Part shown: positions 7,735 to 16,443 of the stretch, piece after piece | How positions within the stretch are numbered: the stretch's first letter is position 1 | How the letters are laid out: each line of letters starts with the position of its first letter | NCBI GenBank assembly: GCA_965216105.1 | Contig: OZ244147.1 | Span: forward strand, 1,240,001-1,304,000 | Direction of reading: 5' to 3' | DNA length: 64,000 bases | Source: JAALLB01 sp017643495 | GTDB lineage: Bacteria > Pseudomonadota > Alphaproteobacteria > Rhizobiales > Rhizobiaceae | Position numbers and translations under genes: made by a program | Notes under the pieces: model-generated | Database searches by the model: none | What the model was told of the DNA's origin: nothing | Seen by the model: the letters and a program-made list of their open reading frames with translations, nothing else

Positions 7735-9507
7735 ATGCGCTTCATTTACATACTTGTTGCAAGCCTGATCATCGGGGCGGTGAGCATCACCGGCTATTAT
7801 CTTGCCCATGCGCGCTTTGAACAGCAGGCGATTGACACCTCGCGTGACCGGCTCACCCTTTATCGGGCCAGCTTGCGTTCAACGCTGGAAAGGGTCTCTC
7901 ACCTGCCGAGGGTGGCCCGGTTGCATACCGATACCACAAAGCTTTTGAGGAATGAGATCAGCGCAGACGGACTGAACGATTACCTCAAGGAAATCAGTGA
8001 TGCAGCCGGAAGTGCTGCCCTCTACATGCTGGACAGGAATGCCAATACGCTGGCTGCAAGCAATTTCGACACTGAAGATTCCTTTGTCGGCAACAATTAC
8101 AGCTTTCGACCCTATTTCAAGGATGCGATGAAAGAGGGGGATAGCACGTTTTTTGCGGTAGGTGTTACCACCAGCCGACCCGGTTACTTCATTTCGGAAG
8201 CCGTCAGGGACGGTGAAGAGACGATCGGCGTTGCGGTTGTGAAGGTGGAGTTTCTCGAATTGCTGGCCGACTGGCAGAATGCACGGGAAAATGTCCTGAT
8301 ATCCGACAAGGACGGGGTGGTTGTTCTGGCGAGCAACCCGGAGCATCTCTACAAAACACTGGCGCCGATATCCCCGCAACGCCTCGCCGAAATGGAAGAA
8401 ACAAGAAAATTTTCCGGTTTTGTGCTCAAGCCGCTGGAATATTCATCAGAGAAGAACGGCTTTTCAGGCAGCATCACACTTGATGGCCAGCAGTTTATTG
8501 TAACGACGGTCGACACAAGCGGAATCGGCTGGAAACTGCATTTTCTGACACCGCTCGGTACAGTCCAGAACTCTGCGCTGGTTTTTTCCGCCATTCTGTT
8601 TCTGCTATGCGGCCTGGCCTCGACAGGTGTCTTGTATCACCGGTCGCGATTGCAGCAACACCGCCTGGAACTTGTAGCGGTTGAAGCAGACCGGGTGCGA
8701 GAGGCGAATGTCCGGCTCGAACAGGAAATCAGCGAGCGCCGCAAGACCGAAGAGCGGTTGAGAGAAACGCAGGCCGAACTCATCCAGTCGAGCAGGCTGG
8801 CGGCATTGGGGAAAATGTCTGCGGCCATTGTGCACGAGGTCAACCAGCCGGTTTCCGCCATACAGATGTTCACTGCCAGCGGTTCGCTTCTGGTCAAGGA
8901 AAAACGGTTGAAGGAAGCAACCGGCGTTTTCCAGGAGATCAGAAAAATGACCGAGCGCCTGGGAGCGATCACATCCGACCTCTTGGTGTTCTCCAGAAAG
9001 CCGGTTTCCAGGCGCCAACCTGTTGACCTGAACGTCTGCGTTGAGACAATTCTTGCGCAGTATGGTCCGGTTCTGGATGAGCACCGGGTCATGGTAACCA
9101 AACACCTTTCTCGGGTGCCGGTCATTGCTACCGGAAGCCAGATACGGTTTGAGCAGCTTTTCAGCAATCTGCTGAAAAACGGCATGCAGGCATGCGCAGA
9201 GGTCGAACAGCCCCGGATCATAATCACAACCTGGCAAGGGGAAGGTGAGGTCGGATTTTCTGTTCAGGACAACGGGGAAGGGGTTGCCCCTGAAATCATG
9301 GACCAGTTATTTGATCCGTTCTTTACGACCAAGGAAGTGGGACACGGTGTGGGGCTGGGGCTTGCGCTTTGCTATGCGATTGCAGATGAAGCAGGCGGTC
9401 GCATCCGGTGCGAGAACTCAGCCGATGGCGGGGCTTTCTTCCGGGTGGATTTTCCTGCGACACCGGCAAAACCGGTTTCCAGACCCAGGGAGCTAGCGGA
9501 TGCCTGA
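7735..9507 (+). CDS. dctB: DctB-like C4-dicarboxylate sensor histidine kinase
   Basis: 590 residues from ATG 7735, with GGAGGAG at 7714-7720 (spacing rather long). A membrane segment at about 2-22 and a second at about 281-300 bracket a periplasmic double-Cache/PDC-type region. A coiled coil follows (about 310-350). The HisKA box with His367 in HEVNQPVSAI is the DctB-type H-box. The HATPase domain has NLLKNGMQAC near 482, DNGEGV and GVGLGLALC. In rhizobia DctB senses C4-dicarboxylates and phosphorylates DctD. Here it overlaps the next gene by eight bases and stands directly before a dctPQM operon, so control of that transporter is the natural inference. Confidence 0.88.
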   Translation: MRFIYILVASLIIGAVSITGYYLAHARFEQQAIDTSRDRLTLYRASLRSTLERVSHLPRVARLHTDTTKLLRNEISADGLNDYLKEISDAAGSAALYMLDRNANTLAASNFDTEDSFVGNNYSFRPYFKDAMKEGDSTFFAVGVTTSRPGYFISEAVRDGEETIGVAVVKVEFLELLADWQNARENVLISDKDGVVVLASNPEHLYKTLAPISPQRLAEMEETRKFSGFVLKPLEYSSEKNGFSGSITLDGQQFIVTTVDTSGIGWKLHFLTPLGTVQNSALVFSAILFLLCGLASTGVLYHRSRLQQHRLELVAVEADRVREANVRLEQEISERRKTEERLRETQAELIQSSRLAALGKMSAAIVHEVNQPVSAIQMFTASGSLLVKEKRLKEATGVFQEIRKMTERLGAITSDLLVFSRKPVSRRQPVDLNVCVETILAQYGPVLDEHRVMVTKHLSRVPVIATGSQIRFEQLFSNLLKNGMQACAEVEQPRIIITTWQGEGEVGFSVQDNGEGVAPEIMDQLFDPFFTTKEVGHGVGLGLALCYAIADEAGGRIRCENSADGGAFFRVDFPATPAKPVSRPRELADA

Positions 9508-10174
9508 GAACCAGGGCGAGGCGGAAACGCCGGCTTGCACGATCTACTTTGTGGATGATGATCGCGGTGTGGTCCATTCAAGCGTGCAATGGCTGACCCT
9601 GTCCGGGCTGAAGGTTCAGGCATTTGCAGACCCAAAACTGCTGTTGCGGACCATACGGCCGAATGACCCGTGTGTCGTGGTGTCCGACATCCGCATGCCG
9701 GATCTGGATGGCATGAGCCTGATGAAGCACATACATGCCCGTGACAAGCAAATCCCGGTGATTCTGATTACCGGGCATGGCGATATTCCGCTGGCAGTGG
9801 AGGCAATGAAACTCGGTGCGCATGAATTCCTGACAAAGCCTGTTTCACCGGAGCAGCTTCTGGATGTAATCGCCACCGCTTCCCGGCGTCGTCTGCAACA
9901 CCTGGCCAATGTTGCGCAACCGGATGCGGCGCTCACCCGGAAACCCGAAAAGCAAGTGGTTGAGACAGTTCCCCAAAACGCCAGCAGTCTGAAACACGGA
10001 GACGCAGGTCCGCTCAACACGCTTGTCGACAAGTATGAGAAGACAGTCATCGAGGCGGCCCTCAAGAAATGCGGGGGGGATATTTCCCTTGCGCTTAAGG
10101 AACTGGATTTGCCCCGGCGCACACTGAATTCCAAGATGAAGAAGTACGGTATCAGCAGGCGGAGTTTTCGCTGA
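9500..10174 (+). CDS. DctD-like response regulator without AAA+ domain
   Basis: A 224-residue two-domain regulator. The receiver domain (about 13-130) has the acidic pair DDD, acceptor Asp63 in SDIRMPDLDG, Thr in LITGHGD and Lys in LTKPVS. A 45-residue linker leads to a Fis-type helix-turn-helix, with GDISLALKELDLPRRTL near 193-209, that closely resembles the C-terminus of DctD. The roughly 240-residue sigma-54-activating ATPase domain that lies between these parts in DctD is absent, and no GAFTGA motif is seen. The reading frame is intact, so this is not a recent deletion scar. It may act like ActR/RegA-type REC-Fis regulators on sigma-70 promoters. It overlaps dctB and precedes dctPQM. Confidence 0.88.
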   Translation: MPENQGEAETPACTIYFVDDDRGVVHSSVQWLTLSGLKVQAFADPKLLLRTIRPNDPCVVVSDIRMPDLDGMSLMKHIHARDKQIPVILITGHGDIPLAVEAMKLGAHEFLTKPVSPEQLLDVIATASRRRLQHLANVAQPDAALTRKPEKQVVETVPQNASSLKHGDAGPLNTLVDKYEKTVIEAALKKCGGDISLALKELDLPRRTLNSKMKKYGISRRSFR

Positions 10175-10268
10175 AATCCCGCTGACAGGTGCAATGTGGC
10201 AGATTTTTGCCGATTTGATTTACCAATGATACCTGTTAGTTTCTCGGGACAATTTTGGAGGAAACTTG

Positions 10269-11282
10269 ATGAAAAACAAAATCGCGAAAATCGCACTTCT
10301 TTCCACTGCCATCGTTTCACTTGCAGGCATTGAGGCATATGCAGCCTCGACAAACTGGAACGTTTCACTGTGGGGCAAGCGCCGCGCCTTTACCGAACAT
10401 GTTGAAAAACTTGCCGAACTGGTTTCCGAGAAGACCAATGGCGAGTTCACCATGAACATCTCCTATGGCGGTCTTTCAAAGAACAAGGAAAACCTTGACG
10501 GCATCTCCATCGGTGCTTTCGAAATGGCACAGTTCTGTGCCGGTTACCACCGTGACAAGAACCCGACCATCACCGTGCTTGAACTTCCTTTCCTGGGCGT
10601 TTCCACTCTTGAGGAAGAAGTGAAAGTGGCGAATGCAGTTTACGACCATCCGGCAGTCAAGAAAGACCTTGCCCGCTGGAATGCGGTTCTGTTCATGACT
10701 TCACCAATGCCGCAATACAACCTTGCAGGTGTTGGCGATGCCCCGTCCGGTCTTGAAAGCTTTGACGGCATGCGCGTTCGCGCAACAGGTGGTCTTGGCA
10801 ATGCATTTGAAACCATTGGTGCCGTGCCAACGTCTGTAACCGCTACCGAAGCCTATACGGCGCTTGAATCCGGTGTGGTTGATGCGGTTTCCTTTGCCCA
10901 GCATGCGCATCTTGCCTTCCGGACGATCGACATTGCCAAGTGGTGGACGACCAATTTGAACCCTGGCACTGTGAACTGCCCGGTTGTGGTCAATTCTGAT
11001 GCCTATGAAGCGCTCCCGGATGCACATCGTGAAGCACTGGACTCTTCCAAGGAAGAAGCAATCCAGCACTATCTCGACAATTACGGAAAGCTTCTTGAAA
11101 AATGGGAAGGAATTCTCAAGGAAAAAGGCGTCCAGAAAGTCGAATTCACGGATGAACAGATTGCAGCATTCAAAGAAAAGGCTGCAACACCGGTTCGTGA
11201 AGCCTGGATGAAGGAAATGAATGCAGCCGGTGTGCCTGCTGAAGAGCTTTATCAGCTCGTTAACGACACGCTCGGCAAATAA
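10269..11282 (+). CDS. dctP: TRAP transporter substrate-binding protein DctP (system 1)
   Basis: 337 residues from ATG 10269, seven bases after GGAGG. A signal peptide of about 25 residues (cleavage near AYA-A) exports it to the periplasm, where DctP-family proteins bind a carboxylate and deliver it to the membrane subunits. The segment FDGMRVRATGGLGNAF holds the conserved Arg that pairs with the ligand carboxylate in this family. The ligand is not identifiable; the adjacent DctB-like kinase makes a C4-dicarboxylate or related acid plausible. Two strong hairpins separate it from the dctQ gene. Confidence 0.92.
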   Translation: MKNKIAKIALLSTAIVSLAGIEAYAASTNWNVSLWGKRRAFTEHVEKLAELVSEKTNGEFTMNISYGGLSKNKENLDGISIGAFEMAQFCAGYHRDKNPTITVLELPFLGVSTLEEEVKVANAVYDHPAVKKDLARWNAVLFMTSPMPQYNLAGVGDAPSGLESFDGMRVRATGGLGNAFETIGAVPTSVTATEAYTALESGVVDAVSFAQHAHLAFRTIDIAKWWTTNLNPGTVNCPVVVNSDAYEALPDAHREALDSSKEEAIQHYLDNYGKLLEKWEGILKEKGVQKVEFTDEQIAAFKEKAATPVREAWMKEMNAAGVPAEELYQLVNDTLGK

Positions 11283-11290
11283 CTGCATGT

Positions 11291-11316
11291 GGTCTCCCTG
11301 TCTGTGCAGGGAGGCC
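11291..11316 (+). promoter_or_regulatory. Intercistronic hairpin 1 between dctP and dctQ
   Basis: GGTCTCCCTG (11291-11300) pairs with CAGGGAGGCC (11307-11316) over a six-base loop, ten pairs including one G-T. It starts nine bases after the dctP stop. A mixed CTTT rather than a long T tract follows, so it more likely stabilises the dctP message or attenuates partly than stops transcription fully. Confidence 0.6.
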
Positions 11317-11329
11317 CTTTCCATTTTGT

Positions 11330-11354
11330 ATCCTGCCCGGTTTTCGGGCAGGAT
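11330..11354 (+). promoter_or_regulatory. Intercistronic hairpin 2 between dctP and dctQ
   Basis: ATCCTGCCCG (11330-11339) pairs perfectly with CGGGCAGGAT (11345-11354) across loop GTTTT. It is the second stem-loop in the same gap, 27 bases before the dctQ GTG start, with no T run after it. Confidence 0.6.
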
Positions 11355-11380
11355 TGTATATCGGGCAAAAGGGGGGTGTT

Positions 11381-12004
11381 GTGGCGGCTACGGGAAATGT
11401 CCGGACCGACGGATCGCTGATATCTCGGCTTGATCAGGGTCTGTTCAAACTTGAAGAAATTCTTAACCTGCTGGCAGGGCTTGTAATACTCGCGGTAATG
11501 TTCATTGCCGTGGGGAACATTGTGGGCCGCTATTTCGGATATCCGGTGCCCGGCTATGTTGACTACATGGAGCAGGCCGTTCCGATGGTGGCAATCCTCG
11601 GCATTGCCTATTGCCAGCGACTGGGCGGTCACATTCGCATGGACATCGTGGTGGGAACGCTCAAGGGACGGGCCTTGTGGTTTGCCGAGTTTCTCGGTGT
11701 TCTCATGATGCTGATTGTGACGCTGATGCTTACCTATGGCTCTTGGGACCATGCCGAACGGGCCATTATGCTGGGGGATTCCACAGTCGATATCAATCTG
11801 CCGACATGGCCGACAAAGATCTTGTTTCCGATCATGTTCGGGGTCTTGTCGGTTCGTCTCCTGGTTCATGTAATTGCCTATGCCAAGGCAATGGCTAACG
11901 AAACCGACGAGCCTGTCGCCGTACCGCTGATCGAGGATGTTGCCGAGCAGACCAAGCGCGAAGCTGAAACTGTATCCGGTCTTGAGGGGGAGAACCTGAA
12001 ATGA
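11381..12004 (+). CDS. dctQ: TRAP transporter small permease DctQ (system 1)
   Basis: 207 residues from GTG 11381, chosen because a G-rich ribosome site (GGGGGG) stands just before it; a TTG at 11354 inside the hairpin is less likely. DctQ is the four-helix inner-membrane subunit that pairs with DctM. Hydrophobic segments are seen at about 30-50, 68-88, 105-127 and 150-170, with the family-type QRLGGHIRMDIV segment between helices two and three. A long hydrophilic, acidic C-terminal tail (about 170-207) is present. It overlaps dctM by four bases (ATGA). Confidence 0.9.
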   Translation: MAATGNVRTDGSLISRLDQGLFKLEEILNLLAGLVILAVMFIAVGNIVGRYFGYPVPGYVDYMEQAVPMVAILGIAYCQRLGGHIRMDIVVGTLKGRALWFAEFLGVLMMLIVTLMLTYGSWDHAERAIMLGDSTVDINLPTWPTKILFPIMFGVLSVRLLVHVIAYAKAMANETDEPVAVPLIEDVAEQTKREAETVSGLEGENLK

Positions 12005-13383
12005 CCCCGATTGAAGTATCACTGGTTCTGGCGGGTGTTCTTGTCCTTCTGGTCATTATTGGCGTCCGTGTCGCGTTTGCCTGTGCGATTATCGGTCTTG
12101 CCGGTCTTTTCATCATCTTTGCATTCGACAAGGGGATGGGGGTTGAGCGCGGATTCTGGATCACACTGAAGATTGCCGGGCAAATTCCGCATTCCAAAAC
12201 GGCTTCAAATGTGCTCGGCCTGATACCGACCTTCATCCTGATCGGATACCTGGCCTATTATGCGGGCCTTACAGGAAAGCTGTTCGAAGCGGCAAAGCGC
12301 TGGGCCGGCTGGGTGCCGGGAGGGCTGGCGGTGGCAACCGTGTTTGCGACAGCAGGTTTTGCGGCTGTTTCAGGAGCCTCTGTCGCCACATCTGCGGTTT
12401 TTGCCCGCATCGCAATTCCGGAAATGCTGAAGGAAGGGTACAACAAGGCTTTTGCTGCCGGTGTCGTCGCCGCAGGGGGAACGCTGGCATCCCTTATTCC
12501 GCCGTCTGCCATTCTGGTTATCTATGCAATCATTACCGAAAGTTCGGTCGGACAATTGCTGCTGGCCGGATTTGTGCCAGGTCTCGTTTCCGCGTTCATT
12601 TATGCTTCGCTGATCAGCGGCATGGCATGGTTCAAGCCTTCACTCGGGCCGCCCGTCAGCGGTTTCACCTGGAAGGAACGGTTTGAAGCGCTGCCCGGTT
12701 CGTTTCCGATCTTTGCGGTTGTCGGTATCATAATCATCTGCATTTACGGCGGTTACGGAACACCGACGGAAGCCGGTGCACTTGGTGCGTTCGTTGTCTT
12801 TGTTGTTGCGCTTGCGCAAGGCATGAAGTGGGAACAGCTCAAGGGCGCATTGATGGAGGCTGCAAAGCTTTCCGCGATGATCTTCACGATGATCTGGGGT
12901 GTGCTGATTTACGTTCGCTATCTGGGGTTTGCGGACCTTCCCGGCGCTTTTGCGGCCTGGATATCAACCCTGGAACAATCGCCGATGATTACACTGATGC
13001 TGATCCTCGGTGCCTATGTCATTCTTGGCATGTTCATGGACGCGATCGGCATGCTGTTGCTGACACTTCCGGTCACCTTTCCGGCGGTTATTGCATTGAA
13101 TGGCGGGCTTGGTGTTACGGCAGAAGAGGCCGCTCTCGGCATGACCGCTGATGAGATCTCGATCTGGTTCGGCATCATTGTTGTGAAGATGGCGGAGTTA
13201 TGCCTGATCACGCCGCCGATAGGTCTGAACTGTTTCGTTGTTGCAGGGGTGCGCGACGATATCAGCGTGCAACAGGTCTTTCGTGGTGCTTCACCATTCT
13301 TTATCGCGGATGTGATCACGGTCGGTGTGCTGATAGCATTCCCGGGTATCGTCTTATGGCTTCCGAGGCTGCTTACCGGATAG
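12001..13383 (+). CDS. dctM: TRAP transporter large permease DctM (system 1)
   Basis: A 460-residue polytopic inner-membrane protein of the DctM family, with about twelve hydrophobic segments. It carries out sodium-coupled import together with DctQ and the periplasmic DctP. Family segments include GFAAVSGASVATSAV (about 118), the ASLIPPSAILVIYAIIT block (about 161), GGYGTPTEAGALGAF (about 244) and LCLITPPIGLN (about 400). The start overlaps the dctQ stop (ATGA), so the two are translationally coupled. A bidirectional terminator follows. Confidence 0.94.
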   Translation: MTPIEVSLVLAGVLVLLVIIGVRVAFACAIIGLAGLFIIFAFDKGMGVERGFWITLKIAGQIPHSKTASNVLGLIPTFILIGYLAYYAGLTGKLFEAAKRWAGWVPGGLAVATVFATAGFAAVSGASVATSAVFARIAIPEMLKEGYNKAFAAGVVAAGGTLASLIPPSAILVIYAIITESSVGQLLLAGFVPGLVSAFIYASLISGMAWFKPSLGPPVSGFTWKERFEALPGSFPIFAVVGIIIICIYGGYGTPTEAGALGAFVVFVVALAQGMKWEQLKGALMEAAKLSAMIFTMIWGVLIYVRYLGFADLPGAFAAWISTLEQSPMITLMLILGAYVILGMFMDAIGMLLLTLPVTFPAVIALNGGLGVTAEEAALGMTADEISIWFGIIVVKMAELCLITPPIGLNCFVVAGVRDDISVQQVFRGASPFFIADVITVGVLIAFPGIVLWLPRLLTG

Positions 13384-13414
13384 CCGGAACGATCAATACG
13401 GGAATTGTGGTTTG

Positions 13415-13446
13415 AAAGCCGTCTGCCAATGCTGCAGGCGGCTTTT
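13415..13446. terminator. Bidirectional terminator between dctM and the amidotransferase gene
   Basis: AAAGCCGTCTGC (13415-13426) pairs with GCAGGCGGCTTT (13434-13445) over a seven-base loop, twelve pairs with one G-T. TTTT on one side and AAA on the other suit termination of both converging genes. Confidence 0.7.
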
Positions 13447-14140
13447 ATTCTGCCGCTTGTGAGGATCGTGCCGACTTGAAGAAGGCTGCTATTTCTTCTG
13501 CGATCCGGTCAGCATCCAGATCGCCCTCGATATGCTCCAGCGCCAGTTTAGCCTGATCCGCAGGTATTGACGAACCTGCGCGGGTTTCTATCAGGTCACG
13601 GGTGTACTCCATCGAGAATTCCGGGTGTGGCTGATAGCTGATTGCGCAATTGCCATAGGCAAGACCCGCATATTTGCAGAACTCCGACGAAGCAATGGTT
13701 CGGGCACCATCGGGTATTTCCACGACCTGGTCCTGATGCATGGCCATAAGGGCGATCTGGCCGTTCGGCGTGTCATAGACATGTTTGCCAACACCCCACA
13801 AGCCGCCAAACTGGACGACCTTGCCACCAAGTGCCTGGGCCATGACCTGATGTCCGAAACAGATCCCTGCCATGGGGACACCCGCAGCATATGCATCACG
13901 GACGAACTGCTCCAGCGGAGGTATCCATTCATGGTCTTCATATGCGCCATGTCTGGACCCGGTAATCAGCCAGCCGTCACAGTCATGAATACTGTCCGGA
14001 AAACGGTTTTCAAGGACAGCCCATGTTTCCCAGTCAAAGCCCTGCCCATCGAGAAAGCGCATGAACATCTGCGGATATTCAACATATCTGGGTGAAAGGT
14101 CGTCAGGTACATAGCCTGTCTGTAGAATGCCGATTTTCAT
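13445..14140 (-). CDS. Class I glutamine amidotransferase domain protein
   Basis: A 231-residue single-domain GATase1 protein. The nucleophile is the Cys of GICFGHQ (about residue 94), and the His-Glu pair is in SYQPHPEFS (about 175-183). An early LITGSRHGAYED block supplies the oxyanion region. Stand-alone members of this family include gamma-glutamyl hydrolases of the PuuD type and GMP-synthase-like amidotransferases. No synthase partner is adjacent, so the real substrate is unknown. It is transcribed alone, convergent with the TRAP operon. Confidence 0.88.
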   Translation of the reverse strand: MKIGILQTGYVPDDLSPRYVEYPQMFMRFLDGQGFDWETWAVLENRFPDSIHDCDGWLITGSRHGAYEDHEWIPPLEQFVRDAYAAGVPMAGICFGHQVMAQALGGKVVQFGGLWGVGKHVYDTPNGQIALMAMHQDQVVEIPDGARTIASSEFCKYAGLAYGNCAISYQPHPEFSMEYTRDLIETRAGSSIPADQAKLALEHIEGDLDADRIAEEIAAFFKSARSSQAAE

Positions 14141-14340
14141 GGGAACTCCAAAATCTTCTCAGCTTTCCGTTTATGTCTTCCAAATGCCGTTTGCAAGTAT
14201 GAGGCAGGCGAGGGAAATGGACAAAAATTTCACAAATCATGAAGAAACCTGACAACCGCTCAAACTCTTCCGAATGTATTTACGGAATCTTAGACAAAAA
14301 ACGATAGCTTGCGGATAACGATAATCAGTCCGCAAATTCC

Positions 14341-14673
14341 ATGTTCAATCATCCAGTCACGACAGCAAAAATACTCAAGGTTCAGGCCGACAAGCGCCGG
14401 GCAGAGCGCATCAGTTCTGCATTTTCAGGAGCCGTGAGCGTCAATGGTGAGTTCCAGTGCCACTGTGTGATCAAGGATGTATCAACATCCGGCATGCGCC
14501 TCCATCTGCCGGTCAGTTCGGACTTGCCTGACGAGTTCGACATCAAGGCTCCGGCTGTTCCTGATCTCATGCGGGTCAGAAAACAATGGGAAAAGGGTCC
14601 ATATCTGGGTGTTTCCTTTGTAAATGTTGTCGATGACAGCCCGGAATCAGGTGATATCCAGCAGGCTGGCTGA
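14341..14673 (+). CDS. PilZ domain protein (putative c-di-GMP receptor)
   Basis: A 110-residue protein made up of one PilZ domain. Both c-di-GMP contact motifs can be seen: RRAER (RxxxR, about residues 19-23) and DVSTSG (DxSxxG, about 47-52). The C-terminal YLGVSFVNV strand is typical of the fold. PilZ proteins bind cyclic di-GMP and act through protein contacts on motility or surface polysaccharide. Nothing adjacent indicates the partner. A 200-base gap upstream separates it from the divergent amidotransferase gene. Confidence 0.85.
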   Translation: MFNHPVTTAKILKVQADKRRAERISSAFSGAVSVNGEFQCHCVIKDVSTSGMRLHLPVSSDLPDEFDIKAPAVPDLMRVRKQWEKGPYLGVSFVNVVDDSPESGDIQQAG

Positions 14674-14761
14674 TGCCGGTTTTCCTTTGCGGATTTTGCA
14701 GTTCAGGCCGTAATTTCTTTCAGTTTGTATCGTAACTGCATGTTCGTTTTTGCGGGTTGCC

Positions 14762-14781
14762 AGCCCGTGTGCCGGGCTTTT
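14762..14781 (+). terminator. Probable terminator downstream of the PilZ gene
   Basis: AGCCCG (14762-14767) pairs with CGGGCT (14773-14778), followed by a TTTT run. It is a short stem, placed 90 bases after the stop and 110 bases before the next gene. Confidence 0.45.
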
Positions 14782-14889
14782 CCAAATCCTGTGTGGCAAC
14801 ATCCACTTAATCCCTGATGCATGCTTGCAATTTCTCACGATATGTTGATATCTGTCAGGCTTGGTTCGCTACATCTGGGAGGAAGACCA

Positions 14890-15879
14890 ATGAAAACTTT
14901 CACAAAAATGATCGGTGCCGCGTTGCTTGCATCTGCGCTCAGCACATCTGCTTTTGCAGCCGAAAAGATGCGTGTTTCACTGCAACTGCCATTGAAATCT
15001 CACCTTGGCCAGAACCTGCTGGTTTTTGAAAAAGAGGTTGAGGAACGCACAAATGGTGAGATTGATGTGGAGATTTACGACTCTGCACAATTGTACAAGG
15101 ACAAGGAAGTTCCCCAGGCTGTCGGTTCAGGCGCTATCGAAGCCGGTGTGGCTTCATTGACCCGTTATGTAGGCGATGTTCCTGCTGTTGACCTTTTCTA
15201 CATGCCGTTCCTGCTGAACTCCGAAGAAAAAGTGCGCAAGGCGGTCAGCAAGGGCGCACCAATCCGCAGTGCAGTCGAAGAGGCTGTTGCTGATACGGGC
15301 GGAAAAATCCTTTACTGGCAGGCTTATGGTGGTGCGATCCTGCTATCCAAGGGCGGCCCGATCAAAACGCCGGCTGATCTTGAAGGCAAGAAGGTACGTG
15401 TCTTTGGCAAGACGCTGGGTGATTTTGTGACTGCTGCAGGCGGCGCACCGACACTGATTTCCGGTTCGGAGCAGTATCTTGCTTACCAGCGCGGTACAGT
15501 TGACGTGGGCATGACCGGTGTGTCCGGGGTGAAATCCCGCAAGCTGTGGGAAGTCATGGACACGATTACCGTAACCAACCATGCCGATATCGAGTTTGTG
15601 GTTGTGGTCAACCAGGACTGGTGGAATGGCCTTTCCGACGAGCATCGTTCAGCGATCGAGGAAGCTGCACAGGTAGCCGATGATGCGGTTCGCAATGCCA
15701 TGTCTGAAATCGAGGCAGAAGCCTACAAAGCTGCCAAGGATAACGGCATGACCATATACACGCCAACGGATGAAGAGATCGAGGCGTGGAAATCGGTATC
15801 TTCTCCAGTCTATGAAAACTACAAGAAGGCCGCTGGTGACCTCGGTGAAAAACTGATGGACGAAGCCAACAAGCTTTAA
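14890..15879 (+). CDS. dctP: TRAP transporter substrate-binding protein DctP (system 2)
   Basis: 329 residues from ATG 14890, with GGGAGGAAGA just before it; the longer frame from 14821 would put 23 residues ahead of a complete signal peptide. The leader MKTFTKMIGAALLASALSTS ends near AFA-A. The LEGKKVRVFGKTLGDF segment has the conserved ligand-binding Arg of the family. The mature protein differs clearly from system 1, so a different ligand is likely. It heads an operon of dctP, dctQ, dctM and an isocitrate lyase/PEP-mutase-like enzyme, which suggests the ligand is that enzyme's substrate or a precursor. Confidence 0.92.
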   Translation: MKTFTKMIGAALLASALSTSAFAAEKMRVSLQLPLKSHLGQNLLVFEKEVEERTNGEIDVEIYDSAQLYKDKEVPQAVGSGAIEAGVASLTRYVGDVPAVDLFYMPFLLNSEEKVRKAVSKGAPIRSAVEEAVADTGGKILYWQAYGGAILLSKGGPIKTPADLEGKKVRVFGKTLGDFVTAAGGAPTLISGSEQYLAYQRGTVDVGMTGVSGVKSRKLWEVMDTITVTNHADIEFVVVVNQDWWNGLSDEHRSAIEEAAQVADDAVRNAMSEIEAEAYKAAKDNGMTIYTPTDEEIEAWKSVSSPVYENYKKAAGDLGEKLMDEANKL

Positions 15880-15897
15880 GCTTGTGCTTTTCGCATT

Positions 15898-15924
15898 GCC
15901 ATCTCCGGACCATCCGGGGATGGC
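15898..15924 (+). promoter_or_regulatory. Intercistronic hairpin between dctP and dctQ (system 2)
   Basis: GCCATCTCCGG (15898-15908) pairs with CCGGGGATGGC (15914-15924) over loop ACCAT, eleven pairs with one G-T. No T tract follows. It sits between the dctP stop and the GTG start of dctQ, matching the position of the system 1 hairpins. Confidence 0.6.
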
Positions 15925-15945
15925 GTTACAGGGGAGGGCCTTCAG

Positions 15946-16443
15946 GTGAAAACACTGGACCATCTGGTGCGGTTTCTGGCGTGGATAGCGGCATGTCTGT
16001 TTGCTGCTACCGGCGTGATGCTGACCTATGAGGTCACGGCACGCTACTTCTTCACTGCTCCCACAATCTGGGCGGCTGAACTCAGCCAGATGTGCCTGAT
16101 CTGGGGGTCTCTCATTGCAATGCCGTGGATACTGTCGGTTCGCCGCCATATCACCGTGACTGCGGTTACGGGCACGCTCGGTCCGGGGCTGCAAAAAGTG
16201 TGTGAATTGCTGGCGCTGCTGGTGGTATTCGCATTTTCCGTGGTTGTTACGGCCTATGGGTGGGAAATCTTCCATGACAGCTTCTTGCGTGGCCGCACCA
16301 CGGGCAGTTTGCTGAACCTTCCGGTCTGGATTGTTGAACTGGCCGTACCGTTCGGGTTTGCGCTCCTTGCCCTTCAGTCAATTGTCGAATTTGTCGGCGT
16401 GGTCAAACACGGTGCGCCTGAAAGAAATGCAGGTCACGAATGA
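15946..16443 (+). CDS. dctQ: TRAP transporter small permease DctQ (system 2)
   Basis: 165 residues from GTG 15946, preceded by GGGGAGGG. It is a typical four-helix DctQ subunit, with hydrophobic stretches at about 8-30, 45-63, 84-108 and 125-148 and the family-type SVRRHITVTAV segment after helix two. It pairs with DctM in the inner membrane. The stop overlaps the dctM start (ATGA). Confidence 0.9.
   Translation: MKTLDHLVRFLAWIAACLFAATGVMLTYEVTARYFFTAPTIWAAELSQMCLIWGSLIAMPWILSVRRHITVTAVTGTLGPGLQKVCELLALLVVFAFSVVVTAYGWEIFHDSFLRGRTTGSLLNLPVWIVELAVPFGFALLALQSIVEFVGVVKHGAPERNAGHE

Noticed and set aside
10197..10210. Sigma-54-like promoter (TGGCA...TTGC) upstream of dctP
   Set aside because: The GG and GC elements are nine bases apart instead of the required ten, and the adjacent DctD-like regulator lacks the ATPase domain needed for sigma-54.
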